A stretch of DNA of 64,000 nucleotides from Bacillus fungorum (GCF_002746455.1 NZ_NWUW01000008.1:149781-213780), one strand, 5' to 3'; numbered from the stretch's first letter, positions 9,202 through 17,804 are shown. Numbers and translations: made by a program. Notes: generated by a model not told the origin, from the sequence alone.

Positions 9202-9262
9202 GTTTTTCTCCCCCTTCAAACCAACCACTTAGTATTTTTAAAATGAATGAGGGAGTTTTTTT

Positions 9263-9577
9263 ATGACAATTAATAAAAAACTGCCTAAGTATCGGCAGAT
9301 AATAATGATAAGAGCGTTAAATGAGTATTGTGCAGATATTTCCACCTGGGATATTCCTAGCGGCGGATTCTTTATATGGCTAAAGGTTGTACCTAGCATT
9401 CCGATGAAAAAATTTTTTTCAGAGGCACTATCAAAAGGAGTTCTTTTAAACCCAGGACGTATCTATGAAGAAGAATCAGATCAGTACATTCGTTTATCAT
9501 ATGGATATGCTTCTCCGGAACAAATCACTAACGGGATTAAATTGTTGGGTGAATTAATCCGTAAGTTAATGACATAA
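9263..9577 (+). pseudogene. Internally deleted MocR (GntR/aminotransferase) regulator remnant
   Basis: A 104-residue frame. Residues 20-104 are the C-terminal end of a fold-type I aminotransferase domain: WDIPSGGFFIWLKV, then GVLLNPGRIYEE, IRLSYGYASPEQI and GIKLLGELI. The first residues, MTINKKLPKYRQII, look like the extreme N-terminus of a GntR-type wHTH (compare the usual LPLYRQI). So the start and end of a roughly 450-470 residue MocR protein are joined, without the wHTH helices or the PLP lysine. The position divergent to the EamA gene supports this. Non-functional as a regulator. Confidence 0.7.
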
Positions 9578-9578
9578 T

Positions 9579-9610
9579 AAAAACTCCTCTTTTTCTATAG
9601 AGGAGTTTTT
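9579..9610. terminator. Bidirectional terminator between convergent genes
   Basis: Stem AAAAACTCCTC / GAGGAGTTTTT with a short A/T loop, placed between the stop codons at 9577 (plus) and 9622 (minus). Confidence 0.8.
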
Positions 9611-9621
9611 ATGTATTTTAT

Positions 9622-10152
9622 TTACCACAATCTCATTTCCTGTCCCAACACAATCAATTCGTCATAAGGATCCCCGTCGATGTTTAATACTTGAGCAAAA
9701 GCAGGTTCTGTTTTTAAACCGCTCTCTTTTAAGCGAATAATTTCCTCCCTTATATGGGGATGCTGCATTAATAGCATGTGCTCTACTATCATATGTCTAT
9801 ATGCATTTTGGTTACGCACTGGCTTAGGCTGAGCGAATAATTCAAACTCAAAACCTTCAAAATTAAAATTCACCTTTATCGATTCGGTATTTTTAATTTT
9901 TTTCTTTTTTATTTTGAATCCTTCATAAGAGCCATATAAAGATCTCATTTCTTGTTCAAAAACATCAAAGTTATGTACTTCCATTACTATATCTAAGTCA
10001 GATTGAAGCGTATCAATTCTTATAGGTATAGTCCCGCAAAGAACGGGACTATACAAAGCTAAATCCTCCATGATGTTTAGTTTATTCAAAACATCATAAA
10101 CCTTTTGTTGCTTGTCATTCCCTGATTGTAAATATGTAATAGATGTAAACAT
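9622..10152 (-). CDS. DUF4269 family protein, nucleotidyltransferase-like
   Basis: A 176-residue protein. LCGTIPIRIDTLQSDLDIVM (residues about 38-57) resembles the G-S-x(n)-SDLD metal motif of minimal nucleotidyltransferases, with the first helix glycine and D-L-D pair in place, and FEFELFAQPKPVRNQNAYRH is the typical DUF4269 segment. Substrate and role are unknown. ATG follows GGAGAGACTTCC. Single gene, convergent with the MocR remnant. Confidence 0.75.
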   Translation of the reverse strand: MFTSITYLQSGNDKQQKVYDVLNKLNIMEDLALYSPVLCGTIPIRIDTLQSDLDIVMEVHNFDVFEQEMRSLYGSYEGFKIKKKKIKNTESIKVNFNFEGFEFELFAQPKPVRNQNAYRHMIVEHMLLMQHPHIREEIIRLKESGLKTEPAFAQVLNIDGDPYDELIVLGQEMRLW

Positions 10153-10325
10153 GGAAGTCTCTCCTTCATTTCACGTAATACGTGACTCACTAAATTCAAG
10201 AAAATTTGTCCGTTTAAATTTGTTCTAAGAGTACCTTTATTTCAATATATTAAGACGAACAAACTATACGTTTCAACTTTTCTCCTATACTGCAATACTA
10301 TAAAAATAAGAAAGGAGGAATTATT

Positions 10326-10787
10326 ATGAGCATTTTTAACATTCTTTTAACCATCCACATATTATTTGGGATAATATGCTTAATCACCGGTATTGTAGCG
10401 ATGGTTGCTCAAAAGAAGAAAGGAAAACATACGGAATGGGGTGAAATATATCATGCATCCTATATGGTCATCACCCTTACTGCAATTATATTATCCATTA
10501 TAAACTGGGATAAAATCGCATATTTATTTTATGTAGCAATTTTCTCTTATGCTTTTGCGATTTATGGCTACCTTGCACGAAAAAAACGTTGGGAAAATTG
10601 GCTTCACCACCATATTAGAGGTATGTTAGGCTCTTATATCGGTGCCGTTACCGCACTATTAGTAAACGTAGGTATTCATATTCCCATAATTAATTTATTG
10701 CCGCCTATATGGTTTTGGTTTTTACCTACATTAATCGGTATTCCTCTCGTAGCCAGTGTATCAAAAAAATATAAAAAGCGTAGTTAA
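10326..10787 (+). CDS. DUF2306-like multi-helix membrane protein
   Basis: A 153-residue protein with four predicted membrane helices (about 4-26, 44-61, 66-83, 100-120) plus a C-terminal helical pair. Conserved-looking histidines (H11, H43, H94-H95-H96) and the basic loop QKKKGKHTEWGEIYH after helix 1 match the DUF2306 family of small integral membrane proteins of unknown function. Ribosome site AGAAAGGAGGAATTATT. A strong terminator follows at 10904. Confidence 0.7.
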   Translation: MSIFNILLTIHILFGIICLITGIVAMVAQKKKGKHTEWGEIYHASYMVITLTAIILSIINWDKIAYLFYVAIFSYAFAIYGYLARKKRWENWLHHHIRGMLGSYIGAVTALLVNVGIHIPIINLLPPIWFWFLPTLIGIPLVASVSKKYKKRS

Positions 10788-10903
10788 AATTCATTACATT
10801 TTCGTTACTTTCTAATTATTATTATGAAAAATCATACTCAATGTAATATTATATTTATAAATTCAAAATCGTATTGCTTTAAGTTAGGCACTTAGCGCTA
10901 AAT

Positions 10904-10937
10904 AAAAAGAATCCAATAAAAGTATTGGATTCTTTTT
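10904..10937 (+). terminator. Strong rho-independent terminator
   Basis: Perfect stem AAAAGAATCCAATA / TATTGGATTCTTTT with a 4-base loop and T run, about 115 bases beyond the stop of the membrane protein gene. Confidence 0.85.
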
Positions 10938-11077
10938 CGGATTTCATTTCAATATCGGCTTTATATATTTAATGATGTTATCCTCTGAATGGCGAACTAT
11001 TATTGAATAACAGTGGATCCTTGCATCGTTTTTTTAATAACCTCTTATATTATTCCTTTAAGAATTCTACTTTTAAT

Positions 11078-11953
11078 TCATGAGTTTTTTAACTTTAAAA
11101 CTGAATGTAATCGATCCGGATAATTCGTAAACATCCCGTCAACTCCCCATAATAGTAACTTTTTCATGTCTGTTTCGTTATTTACAGTAAATGGATGAAC
11201 TTCTAATCCGTGTTTCTTTATTTTCTTTACATAAGCTGCATCAATATATTTGTAGTTCATACCAATACCTATGCAATATGTACTATACTTCTCTATCTCT
11301 GATTCAGTTAATTGAACTGACTTTTTGTAAGATAGTAATTGGACTAGAGGTATATTAAAATGTAAACTATGTAGCTTTTGCAGACTTTTTTCACTAAATG
11401 ATTGAATAATAACTTTATCCTGTATTTCATAGTGATTGATAATTTCTAATAACTTTTCTTCCATTCCTGGATATTCATCAGGTGATTTGGTTTCAATATA
11501 ATAGTTCGCGTGATGCCCAAACATTTCAATTATTTCTTCTAGTGTTGGAACTTTAGCATTTTCATATTCTTTCTTTGCTAAAGTTGGATATTTTTCATTA
11601 AAAAAAGAACCTGCCTTTAATTGCTTTAATTCTTCTAATGTATGTTCCTTAACTAGCCCCGTACCGTTTGTAGTACGATTTACTGTTTCATCATGCATAG
11701 CTACTAAATGTCCATCTTTTGTCATTTGAAGATCTATTTCTATATAATCGCCCTTCAATTGTTGTCCTAATTTATATGCTGCTATTGTATGCTCAGGCGC
11801 ATACGCAGAAGCACCTCTATGTGCAATGTTTTTTATATGATTCGATTGATTAATAGCTTTCGTGTACTTAAGTTCATTTACTTTATGAAAAACAAAAGTA
11901 CCTATTACTATAAAGGCGAAAATGATTGTAACGATATATATCTTTTTCATCAT
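11078..11953 (-). CDS. Membrane-anchored glycerophosphodiester phosphodiesterase
   Basis: A 291-residue protein with an N-terminal uncleaved membrane anchor (residues 3-23) and a GDPD TIM barrel. NIAHRGASAYAPEHT carries the catalytic HRG and E/H residues, YIEIDLQMTKDG the metal ligands, and AMHDETVNRTTNGTG the second catalytic histidine. The last segment WGVDGMFTNYPDRL is the conserved end of the barrel. The enzyme releases glycerol 3-phosphate from deacylated phospholipids or wall teichoic-type polymers outside the membrane. Confidence 0.88.
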   Translation of the reverse strand: MMKKIYIVTIIFAFIVIGTFVFHKVNELKYTKAINQSNHIKNIAHRGASAYAPEHTIAAYKLGQQLKGDYIEIDLQMTKDGHLVAMHDETVNRTTNGTGLVKEHTLEELKQLKAGSFFNEKYPTLAKKEYENAKVPTLEEIIEMFGHHANYYIETKSPDEYPGMEEKLLEIINHYEIQDKVIIQSFSEKSLQKLHSLHFNIPLVQLLSYKKSVQLTESEIEKYSTYCIGIGMNYKYIDAAYVKKIKKHGLEVHPFTVNNETDMKKLLLWGVDGMFTNYPDRLHSVLKLKNS

Positions 11954-11995
11954 GATGTATTAACTCCTACATGAAAGCAATTTGGCTTAGACAAT

Positions 11996-12796
11996 TTATT
12001 CAAATAAATGTCGATTTTCAAATACAGTCATTTGTCCAACAGATTGAAAACCAGCCTTTTTATAAATAGTAACCCCATCAGGTGAAGCTTGTAATACACA
12101 TTGAGCAACGTTCAATTCTTTTGCTTCTTGCAGCAAGTAATTAAACATAGTAGAACCAAATCCTTTTCCTCTCATTTCTTCTTTAGTTGCTATATCATAA
12201 ATACCAATACTTTCTTTTGTACATACTAGTGAACCAACCGATACGACTTCATCTTTATAAAGTCCTAAGTACAGTTTCATATTTCCACTATTCCATAAGT
12301 CGAAAGAAGCAGTTTGATTGTAAAATGCTTGAACATGTATACCTTCCTCTAATGTACCAAATAGACTGGCTAACACTTCTCCAAACTTTTTAATTTGTCC
12401 TGGGGAAGATGCTTTTTGTATCGTAAAACCTTCTGGCATGTTTATTGTTGGATGAATTGTATTTAATTCTGCTACCATCGCGATATTTTGTTCTGCTTCT
12501 TTTAATCCAGGCTTTATTAATTCGTTCTTTATATTATCCTCTAGTTTCTCATCCCAAAACCAAACACTCATTGGATATTTCTTTTGATTATAGTATGCTA
12601 CCTCCTTATATAATTTCTCGATACCTTCCGTTACATTATTGTTTAGTAAAGTAATGATATTAAATGTATCTGCAGGTAAACCACAGTCGACAGCAATGTA
12701 ATCCTTCGTATCTTTTACATTCATTCCCTGTGCCTGCCGCGCAATATATGAAGTTTTATATGTAAAATTATCTATTAGTAACTGTTTAAAATCCAT
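11996..12796 (-). CDS. GNAT acetyltransferase with N-terminal extension
   Basis: A 266-residue protein. The C-terminal half (about 130-260) is a GNAT domain: LYLGLYKDEVVSVGSLV, IYDIATKEEMRGKGFGSTM with the R/Q-G-x-G-x-G loop, and VTIYKKAGFQSVGQM. The N-terminal 125 residues include WFWDEKLEDNIKNELIKPGL and resemble the extra domain of two-domain GNAT proteins of Firmicutes. The acyl acceptor is unknown. Ribosome site AAAGGAGCAAA. Confidence 0.8.
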   Translation of the reverse strand: MDFKQLLIDNFTYKTSYIARQAQGMNVKDTKDYIAVDCGLPADTFNIITLLNNNVTEGIEKLYKEVAYYNQKKYPMSVWFWDEKLEDNIKNELIKPGLKEAEQNIAMVAELNTIHPTINMPEGFTIQKASSPGQIKKFGEVLASLFGTLEEGIHVQAFYNQTASFDLWNSGNMKLYLGLYKDEVVSVGSLVCTKESIGIYDIATKEEMRGKGFGSTMFNYLLQEAKELNVAQCVLQASPDGVTIYKKAGFQSVGQMTVFENRHLFE

Positions 12797-13020
12797 TCAT
12801 TTTGCTCCTTTCATAAAATTTGTATTCGAATACTTCAGTATTAAATATAACATATAAGAAATGTACCTATTTCTATAAAAATATCTCTTTACATCACTCT
12901 TTGCGCCCTACAACAATAAAAAATGATATAACGTTGTCGGAATGAAAAAAGTGGTATATAATAAATATTAACATTACTAGTAATTATTTTAGGTATTCCT
13001 AGAATAAAGGAGCGATACAT

Positions 13021-13125
13021 ATGAAAATTACTATTTATTTCGGAAGTCATGAAGATCAAGATGTTCGTACAATGGACTGTCATTTAGATGTAGAAGATAC
13101 AGAAGAGATTGTTTCTGTATCTTAA
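13021..13125 (+). CDS. Small acidic hypothetical protein (34 aa)
   Basis: ATG follows AAAGGAGCGATACAT, a strong ribosome site, and the frame encodes MKITIYFGSHEDQDVRTMDC and a very acidic tail ending IVSVS. A terminator stands 40 bases past the stop. It has no membrane segment or known motif. The complete expression signals favour a real small gene over a chance ORF. Confidence 0.6.
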   Translation: MKITIYFGSHEDQDVRTMDCHLDVEDTEEIVSVS

Positions 13126-13164
13126 TATAAATAGTTGGGATGAATCCTCTTCCCTACAACGTTT

Positions 13165-13191
13165 AAGGCACCTTTTATAGGTGTCTTTTTT
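13165..13191 (+). terminator. Terminator of the 34-residue gene
   Basis: Stem AAGGCACCT / AGGTGTCTT with a 5-base loop and T run. Confidence 0.7.
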
Positions 13192-13213
13192 GTTGTTTTT
13201 TCGACAAAAACCC

Positions 13214-13265
13214 TTTACTTTAGAGCGTTTTAATAGTAAAATATAAATATACGAACAAACGTTCT
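13214..13265 (+). promoter_or_regulatory. SigA-type promoter with LexA (SOS) box
   Basis: TTTACT (13214-13219), 17-base spacer and TAAAAT (13237-13242) form a plausible SigA promoter. Ten bases after the -10 lies CGAACAAACGTTCT (13252-13265), which matches the Bacillus LexA/DinR consensus CGAACRNRYGTTYC at 13 of 14 positions, with both GAAC and GTTC half-sites intact. A repressor here would cover the transcription start. This predicts DNA-damage induction of the gene at 13303. Confidence 0.7.
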
Positions 13266-13302
13266 TTTTATTTTAATTGTACATGAAGGGATGATTTTTA
13301 CA

Positions 13303-14007
13303 ATGACTCAAGCAAAGCGCAGAGGAAGAAAAAAGCAAACACCTATTATTTCAAATACAGGCTTTATCGGCTCTGTCTTTATTGATACATTGGAGTTACA
13401 AAAGAAATCCTATTATTTCGCCCGTAAAAAACTTCAAATTGTTCATCACGTACTAGATGGTCTCTCTGGGGCAACAAGTTCTCTATTTAAAGAACATAAT
13501 ATTTCAGCATATATGTCATGTGTGTATTTACATAAACAAAAGAAAATTGGTTTTGTTCTTTCAACGAAACCATTTGAACAAAGTGATGGCGTTGCTTATT
13601 TTGTAAATTATTTAATTGAAAAGAATTTTTACGGTAATCATGAAGAAGACGTAGAATATCAAGAAGTATTTAATACAGGTTTTATCGGTGTAGTATTCGC
13701 CGATTTATGTAGTATAGATCGTTTTAATTTCGAGTTTGAAATGGGTATGTTAACGAAATTAATGAAAGATATGATTATTCCGGTTAAAGAACTTTTTTTA
13801 CGCCATAATGTACCGGCTTACATCTCTACTTCTCATTTAGAAGAACAAAACAAATTAGGCTTCGTTCTTTCTGTAAAGCCATATGATGAACGCGCTGAAG
13901 CAGATTTATATTTTGAAGCATATTTAAAAGAACGCGGATTATTTATTGGTGATGAAGAAGATGATATTGATAAGATTGTTATTAGAAAAACAGCTGAATT
14001 ACGATAG
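13303..14007 (+). CDS. Tandem-duplicated unknown protein, predicted SOS-regulated
   Basis: A 234-residue protein from the ATG at 13303 (an in-frame ATG at 13291 overlaps the AAGGGATG ribosome site). After a basic N-terminus (QAKRRGRKKQ) two copies of the same domain follow: residues about 18-105 and 124-215. Both begin NTGFIGxVF(I/A)D, contain a central LFKEHN / LFLRHN with (A)YxS, then KxGFVLSxKP(F/Y), and end with a Y-F-x-x-YL helix. There is no known catalytic motif, signal peptide or membrane segment. An acidic linker ends the protein. The LexA box upstream suggests a damage-response or prophage-derived function; this is inference. Confidence 0.75.
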   Translation: MTQAKRRGRKKQTPIISNTGFIGSVFIDTLELQKKSYYFARKKLQIVHHVLDGLSGATSSLFKEHNISAYMSCVYLHKQKKIGFVLSTKPFEQSDGVAYFVNYLIEKNFYGNHEEDVEYQEVFNTGFIGVVFADLCSIDRFNFEFEMGMLTKLMKDMIIPVKELFLRHNVPAYISTSHLEEQNKLGFVLSVKPYDERAEADLYFEAYLKERGLFIGDEEDDIDKIVIRKTAELR

Positions 14008-14010
14008 ATA

Positions 14011-14034
14011 AGCGCAGGATGATGATCCTGCGCT
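14011..14034 (+). terminator. Hairpin after the SOS-box gene
   Basis: Perfect 10-bp stem AGCGCAGGAT / ATCCTGCGCT with loop GATG; the following tract is only moderately T-rich. Confidence 0.65.
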
Positions 14035-14087
14035 ATTTCGATATTATTTAATTACGTTCAACACTATACCCTTTTGAATGAATTATA

Positions 14088-14762
14088 GTGAAAATATTAG
14101 GGGTCTATCTTTTAATGTTTGTATATGGACTTTATAAATTGATGGTGAATTTTAATCAATCAGATGTAGCAAATACTTTAATTGTTGTAAATTTAGTCAG
14201 TCTTCTAACACTGATCATTGCAGATTTTAATGTTAGAAATGTAAAGAAGAACTGCGATATGGAAGTTGATTCAGAGGAAGAAGATGCTTATTTACTTCAG
14301 TTAGAAAGAAAAGCATATACAGCATCTATCTATATTCAAGTATCATTATGTTTATCATTTATTGTCGTCCTAACTGGATTCTTATTATTAAGAGATAAAC
14401 AACCTGGTATTGTTTTAGCAAGTTTTATTATTATAATTCTTGCATTTATGAAGTTATATCCTAGTAAAAAAATCATTAATCTTACAAATCCAGGGTTTAC
14501 GTTCCCAAATCCTCGCTCTAAAAATTATGAAAAAGAGCTTTTAGATCAGTTTGATGATGGTCAAAAACATGTCATGTTGCAAGGTCTTTATAAATTATAT
14601 TCATTTATAAACACGGGGTTAGTTATACTATCATTTGCACTTATGTTCTATTCTGCGTTTACTGGTAATTCACAATTAGTTAGTGTAATTGGTATTGGTA
14701 TACTATTAATGTTAATTCAAATTAGCTTTACAATCAGTTTGAAGCCAAATAAATCGAAATAG
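14088..14762 (+). CDS. DUF3169-type membrane protein, possibly 5'-truncated
   Basis: A 224-residue frame from GTG at 14088 with about five membrane helices (3-20, 29-46, 82-102, 106-124, 169-189, 193-213). The cytoplasmic segment after helix 2 (NVRNVKKNCDMEVDSEEEDA) and the PGFTFPNPRSKNYEKELLDQ segment are typical of DUF3169 proteins, which usually lie beside an XRE regulator; none is here. A TGA lies four codons before the start, and no good ribosome site or promoter is visible, so the native N-terminus may have been lost. Confidence 0.6.
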   Translation: MKILGVYLLMFVYGLYKLMVNFNQSDVANTLIVVNLVSLLTLIIADFNVRNVKKNCDMEVDSEEEDAYLLQLERKAYTASIYIQVSLCLSFIVVLTGFLLLRDKQPGIVLASFIIIILAFMKLYPSKKIINLTNPGFTFPNPRSKNYEKELLDQFDDGQKHVMLQGLYKLYSFINTGLVILSFALMFYSAFTGNSQLVSVIGIGILLMLIQISFTISLKPNKSK

Positions 14763-14827
14763 CTGGCGCAATTTTCATTTGCAAAATTAACGTTTACATA
14801 GTTATTTTAATCAAACTTTGGATTCAG

Positions 14828-14951
14828 CCCATCGCTATCATGCTAAGAAAAGCAAATACCCCAAAACGAGAAAATTGGCATCTCCAGGTGAAAATGTACA
14901 TTTTTTTTGTTTTGGGGGCGTTATAATATTCTTAAGTTGATGAGCATATGG
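14828..14951. mobile_element. IS231-type MITE-like element or solo ends
   Basis: A 124-bp segment begins with CCCATCGCTATCATGCTAAG, which matches the outer end of the IS element at the right window edge (62895-62914) at 19 of 20 positions. It ends with CTTAAGTTGATGAGCATATG, the inverted-type end motif of IS231-like elements. Between them lies a hairpin with arms CCCCAAAAC (14859-14867) and GTTTTGGGG (14909-14917). There is no coding capacity. Best explained as a miniature derivative or decayed remnant. Confidence 0.5.
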
Positions 14952-14992
14952 CGGGACCCCTTTAATGTTTTTTATGAATACAACAGCTTCTT

Positions 14993-15886
14993 TTAATAAT
15001 CTCTTTCTTTCGCAATCTCTCTTTTTAATTCATCATACAATCGGTCGTGTTCTGTTATATCTTCAAATTCAATTAATTGTTTTTTCTCTTCTCTCCATTC
15101 TTTCTCGGAATAATGGTTGCAAATCTTTCGAGCGTCATCGCATACTTTTCCTTCATTACTACCGCCAATCTCCATAAGGTCCTCACAGATTTGAATCGTC
15201 TCTCCTGCGTCCTCCACTTTCTGTTCATGAAGGGATTTCGCACAGCCTTTTAGACCAAATACGAGAATGATGAAGATAATGACCAATCCGAATAAAATGA
15301 TGATACCGTCTTTCTTATCTTTTTTCGCTTTCTCTGCCGTCAACCCATCGAGGTACTCCTGCATCATTCTCTTCGTTTCCTACATCTCACGTAGCGTCTT
15401 CATAAGAGTTTCGTCTCGTGCTTCCAATCGTTTCTCAACTCGTTCATTATGCGCTTCAACGCTGGCTTTAATTTCCTCATTACTTTGCTTTGCCTGGTCA
15501 CTTAATCGCTTCTCCATCGCTAACATACTCTGATTCATTTCTTGCGTCATAACGTAGTACTGTTGCTGTAATTGCTGTTTAATGTGGAATGGGATTAGAT
15601 CCGTTTCTTGGGATTCCTCTGTCTCCGTATTTGGATAGGCTATCTTTAATCGTTGCGCTATCATCTTCGCTGCCTTCTCTAGCGTCATACCGTCATGCTT
15701 ACTTAGCTCAATTAACTTCTCAATCACCATAACGTCATGCTCTGTGTATCGGCGTCTGCCGCGATTATCTTTTTTCACTGCGAATCCTTCGCGTTGTAAT
15801 ACTTCCATGTACTTTCTAAGGGTGCTATCACTTATTCCTAGTCGTTTATAAACTTCACTAGCAGAATAAACAATTTCGTCCGTCAT
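14993..15886 (-). pseudogene. MerR-like HTH/coiled-coil/transmembrane protein split by in-frame TAG
   Basis: The first part (15886 to 15380) has a MerR-type HTH (YSASEVYKRLGISDSTLRKY, then GRRRYTEHDVMVIEKL), followed by a long coiled coil (about residues 95-165). It ends at TAG. Four codons later in the same frame the reading continues as MMQEYLDGLTAEKAKKDKKD, a membrane helix GIIILFGLVIIFIILVFGL and a charged tail. The order HTH, coiled coil, C-terminal membrane helix is that of DUF3967-type plasmid/phage proteins, so one gene of about 297 codons is interrupted by a nonsense codon. The start ATG at 15886 follows AGGAGGTG. Readthrough or a truncated soluble regulator are alternatives. Confidence 0.7.
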
Positions 15887-15944
15887 AGCGTCACAACACC
15901 TCCTAGTGAGAGTATTCAATGATGAATAGGAAATTCCTGCAAAT

Positions 15945-15979
15945 AAAAAATCCGCCTCTCAAAAGAAAGCGGATTTTTT
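15945..15979 (-). terminator. Terminator of the gene at 16092
   Basis: Stem AAAAAATCCGC / GCGGATTTTTT with a 13-base loop and T run on the minus strand. Confidence 0.8.
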
Positions 15980-16091
15980 CAGCTTGCTAATATATATGAT
16001 TCATGCGCAACTTTTTGTGGATCTATGAATAAAAATAATAATGAGTCTTTACCATAATAAATTATAATTTTACCCCAAGAAAAAAATTGTT

Positions 16092-16460
16092 TTACTCAAA
16101 ATAAGGGTCATCATTTTGAACTGACTCTGTAGAGTTAGAAACTTGGCTAGCAACTGGGCTAGAAACTAAATCTAATACATTTTCTAACTTGAATTGTAAA
16201 AGCATTTCTTGCTTTACAACAGTTTGTAGTGTTTGACGCACACTATTATTTAGTGTTAATAAATCTGGTAATGTTGTCGGCGGAGGAGTAACACCAGTAG
16301 ATAATGTTCCTAATAAAAATTGAATTTTCTCCGCCTCACTATTAATAATATGGGCTAATGCCAGTTCTTCAAGAGCAATTGAAGCCACTATTAAAGAAAT
16401 CGATTGTCCTGGAGTAATTGCTATTGTCGGCGTTATATTTGGAATATTCGCTTGAGACAT
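16092..16460 (-). CDS. B. cereus group small protein, SQANIPNITPT family (copy 1)
   Basis: A 122-residue protein from the ATG that follows GAAAGGGAG by 6 bases; the longer in-frame ATG at 16550 has no ribosome site. It opens MSQANIPNITPTIAITPGQS and continues with a helical region (LIVASIALEELALAHIINSE, then KIQFLLGTL) and a second helical region around VRQTLQTVVKQEMLLQFKLE. The product at 27771 is a close paralog up to residue 103. Such proteins occur in spore-forming Bacillaceae and clostridia, often near collagen-like surface proteins; a spore-surface role is suspected only. This copy has an extra 20-residue polar tail. Confidence 0.75.
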   Translation of the reverse strand: MSQANIPNITPTIAITPGQSISLIVASIALEELALAHIINSEAEKIQFLLGTLSTGVTPPPTTLPDLLTLNNSVRQTLQTVVKQEMLLQFKLENVLDLVSSPVASQVSNSTESVQNDDPYFE

Positions 16461-16557
16461 ACTCATCTCCCTTTCCATTTTTAGATTCCATACACTGTAT
16501 GATTTTTTTAAGGATTTGTATCCTGTCCTATACAGCCCATATTTTTTCAATAAGACA

Positions 16558-16902
16558 TCAAGGTAAAAATGACGCCGAGAAAAACTTCACACATACATTG
16601 GATTCACTTGCTGTGATATCGATTGTAAATCCTAATTTATCGATATTATTGATACAAAATAACCAGGGATCCACATAGTGGATTCTTTTTTTATCATATA
16701 AAGACTCATCGGAATTTTTTACTTTACTAAGATCCTCATAAGTATCTTTGAGACCATGCCAAACTTTATCACGTAAAGATCCGCCATTTTTCTCACTATT
16801 TAACGTACCACACATTGCTCCTTCTTCAAGATTTCCGCCATATGAAGCATCTGCGGTACGGAATTTTTCGGCAATTCGTTTCAAATCCTCTTCGACTTGC
16901 AT
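16558..16902 (-). CDS. Hypothetical protein, likely remnant of a larger secreted/LXG-type protein
   Basis: A 114-residue frame with no ribosome site and a stop just upstream. Residues 1-30 (EEDLKRIAEKFRTADASYGG) look like the end of a WXG/LXG-type helical domain and TLNSEKNGGSLRDKVWHGLK like the linker that follows it. The last 25 residues, KLGFTIDITASESNVCVK, resemble the two ends of the cell-wall-hydrolase C-terminal domain found at 17846 and 62424 (GLGFTID ... ITAS-x-Y-V-x-V-K) joined by a deletion. Probably a decayed or chimeric gene; function unknown. Confidence 0.4.
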   Translation of the reverse strand: MQVEEDLKRIAEKFRTADASYGGNLEEGAMCGTLNSEKNGGSLRDKVWHGLKDTYEDLSKVKNSDESLYDKKRIHYVDPWLFCINNIDKLGFTIDITASESNVCVKFFSASFLP

Positions 16903-16993
16903 AATCGAATTTTTAGATTAGTATAATAATATTTATGTGAAATGAAATCTTCTTAATTGTAAATAAAACCTATGTATATGTGAAATAAGGTGA

Positions 16994-17028
16994 AAAAAGG
17001 TTTGCTCTAATCTGAGCAAACCTTTTTT
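16994..17028 (-). terminator. Terminator of the SLH protein gene
   Basis: Perfect stem AAAAAAGGTTTGCTC / GAGCAAACCTTTTTT with a 6-base loop. Confidence 0.85.
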
Positions 17029-17049
17029 ACGTTTAATTAATAACACGTA

Positions 17050-17667
17050 TTAATTACGAACTGGACGGAAACTTGGTTCTTGCAAACGTGCTAAGAATGC
17101 AGCGAACTGTTCACGAGTAACTTTTGCTGTAGGTGCAAATGATCCATCTGGGAATCCAACAGTAATGTTATTTTGAGCTAAAATTTTAACATAGTCATAT
17201 GCCCAATGAGTAAGTGGGACATCTTTGAATCTAACGTGAGCTCCAGTCGATTTTAAATTAAAAGCCTTAACGAGTGCTACAGCCATCTCTGCGCGTGTTA
17301 ATTCTCGTTCTCCAGCGAAATTAAAACTATTAGCTATGTAACCGTAATGCATTAATTTATGTGCAGCATCATAGTAATAGGAATCAGCCGGAATATCCTG
17401 GTACGTGTCTTTGTAGTTATATGGCATTTTTAAATCTAATGCTTTATCTAACATTACAGCCATTTGACCACGAGTTACATTATCGCTAGGTTTGAAGTAT
17501 CCCTCTGGAGTACCATTAATAATGCCTCTTTCAGTTAAATAGTTAATTTCTTTGTACGCCCAGTGATTAGTTTGTACATCTGGGAAAGATTTAGCACTTG
17601 CAAGATTAGGAATAAAAAATGACATAATCATTACAAAAGTAGTTAGTAACAGACTTGATTTTTTCAC
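17050..17667 (-). CDS. Secreted protein of three SLH (S-layer homology) domains
   Basis: A 205-residue protein from a GTG that follows TTGAGGTG by 6 bases. A signal peptide (VKKSSLLLTTFVMIMSFFIP, cleavage near ASA-KSF) precedes three SLH repeats, each with FxDV...HWAYxxI, a G(x)I/T-GxPxGxFxPxxxVTR core and a final helix: about 27-68, 88-145 and 146-190. SLH domains bind pyruvylated secondary cell-wall polymer. There is no other domain, so it may be a small wall-coating protein or a regulator of SLH attachment sites. Terminator at 16994. Confidence 0.88.
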   Translation of the reverse strand: MKKSSLLLTTFVMIMSFFIPNLASAKSFPDVQTNHWAYKEINYLTERGIINGTPEGYFKPSDNVTRGQMAVMLDKALDLKMPYNYKDTYQDIPADSYYYDAAHKLMHYGYIANSFNFAGERELTRAEMAVALVKAFNLKSTGAHVRFKDVPLTHWAYDYVKILAQNNITVGFPDGSFAPTAKVTREQFAAFLARLQEPSFRPVRN

Positions 17668-17804
17668 AAAAAACACCTCAATATATTTTTATATTTACAT
17701 ATTAACATTAATTACTTTATAAATAAAGTAGATTTACTGGCATTTAAACTTTTATAAAATTGAAAACCGAAAAAAATAACAAGTAAATAATGTTACATAC
17801 AGCA

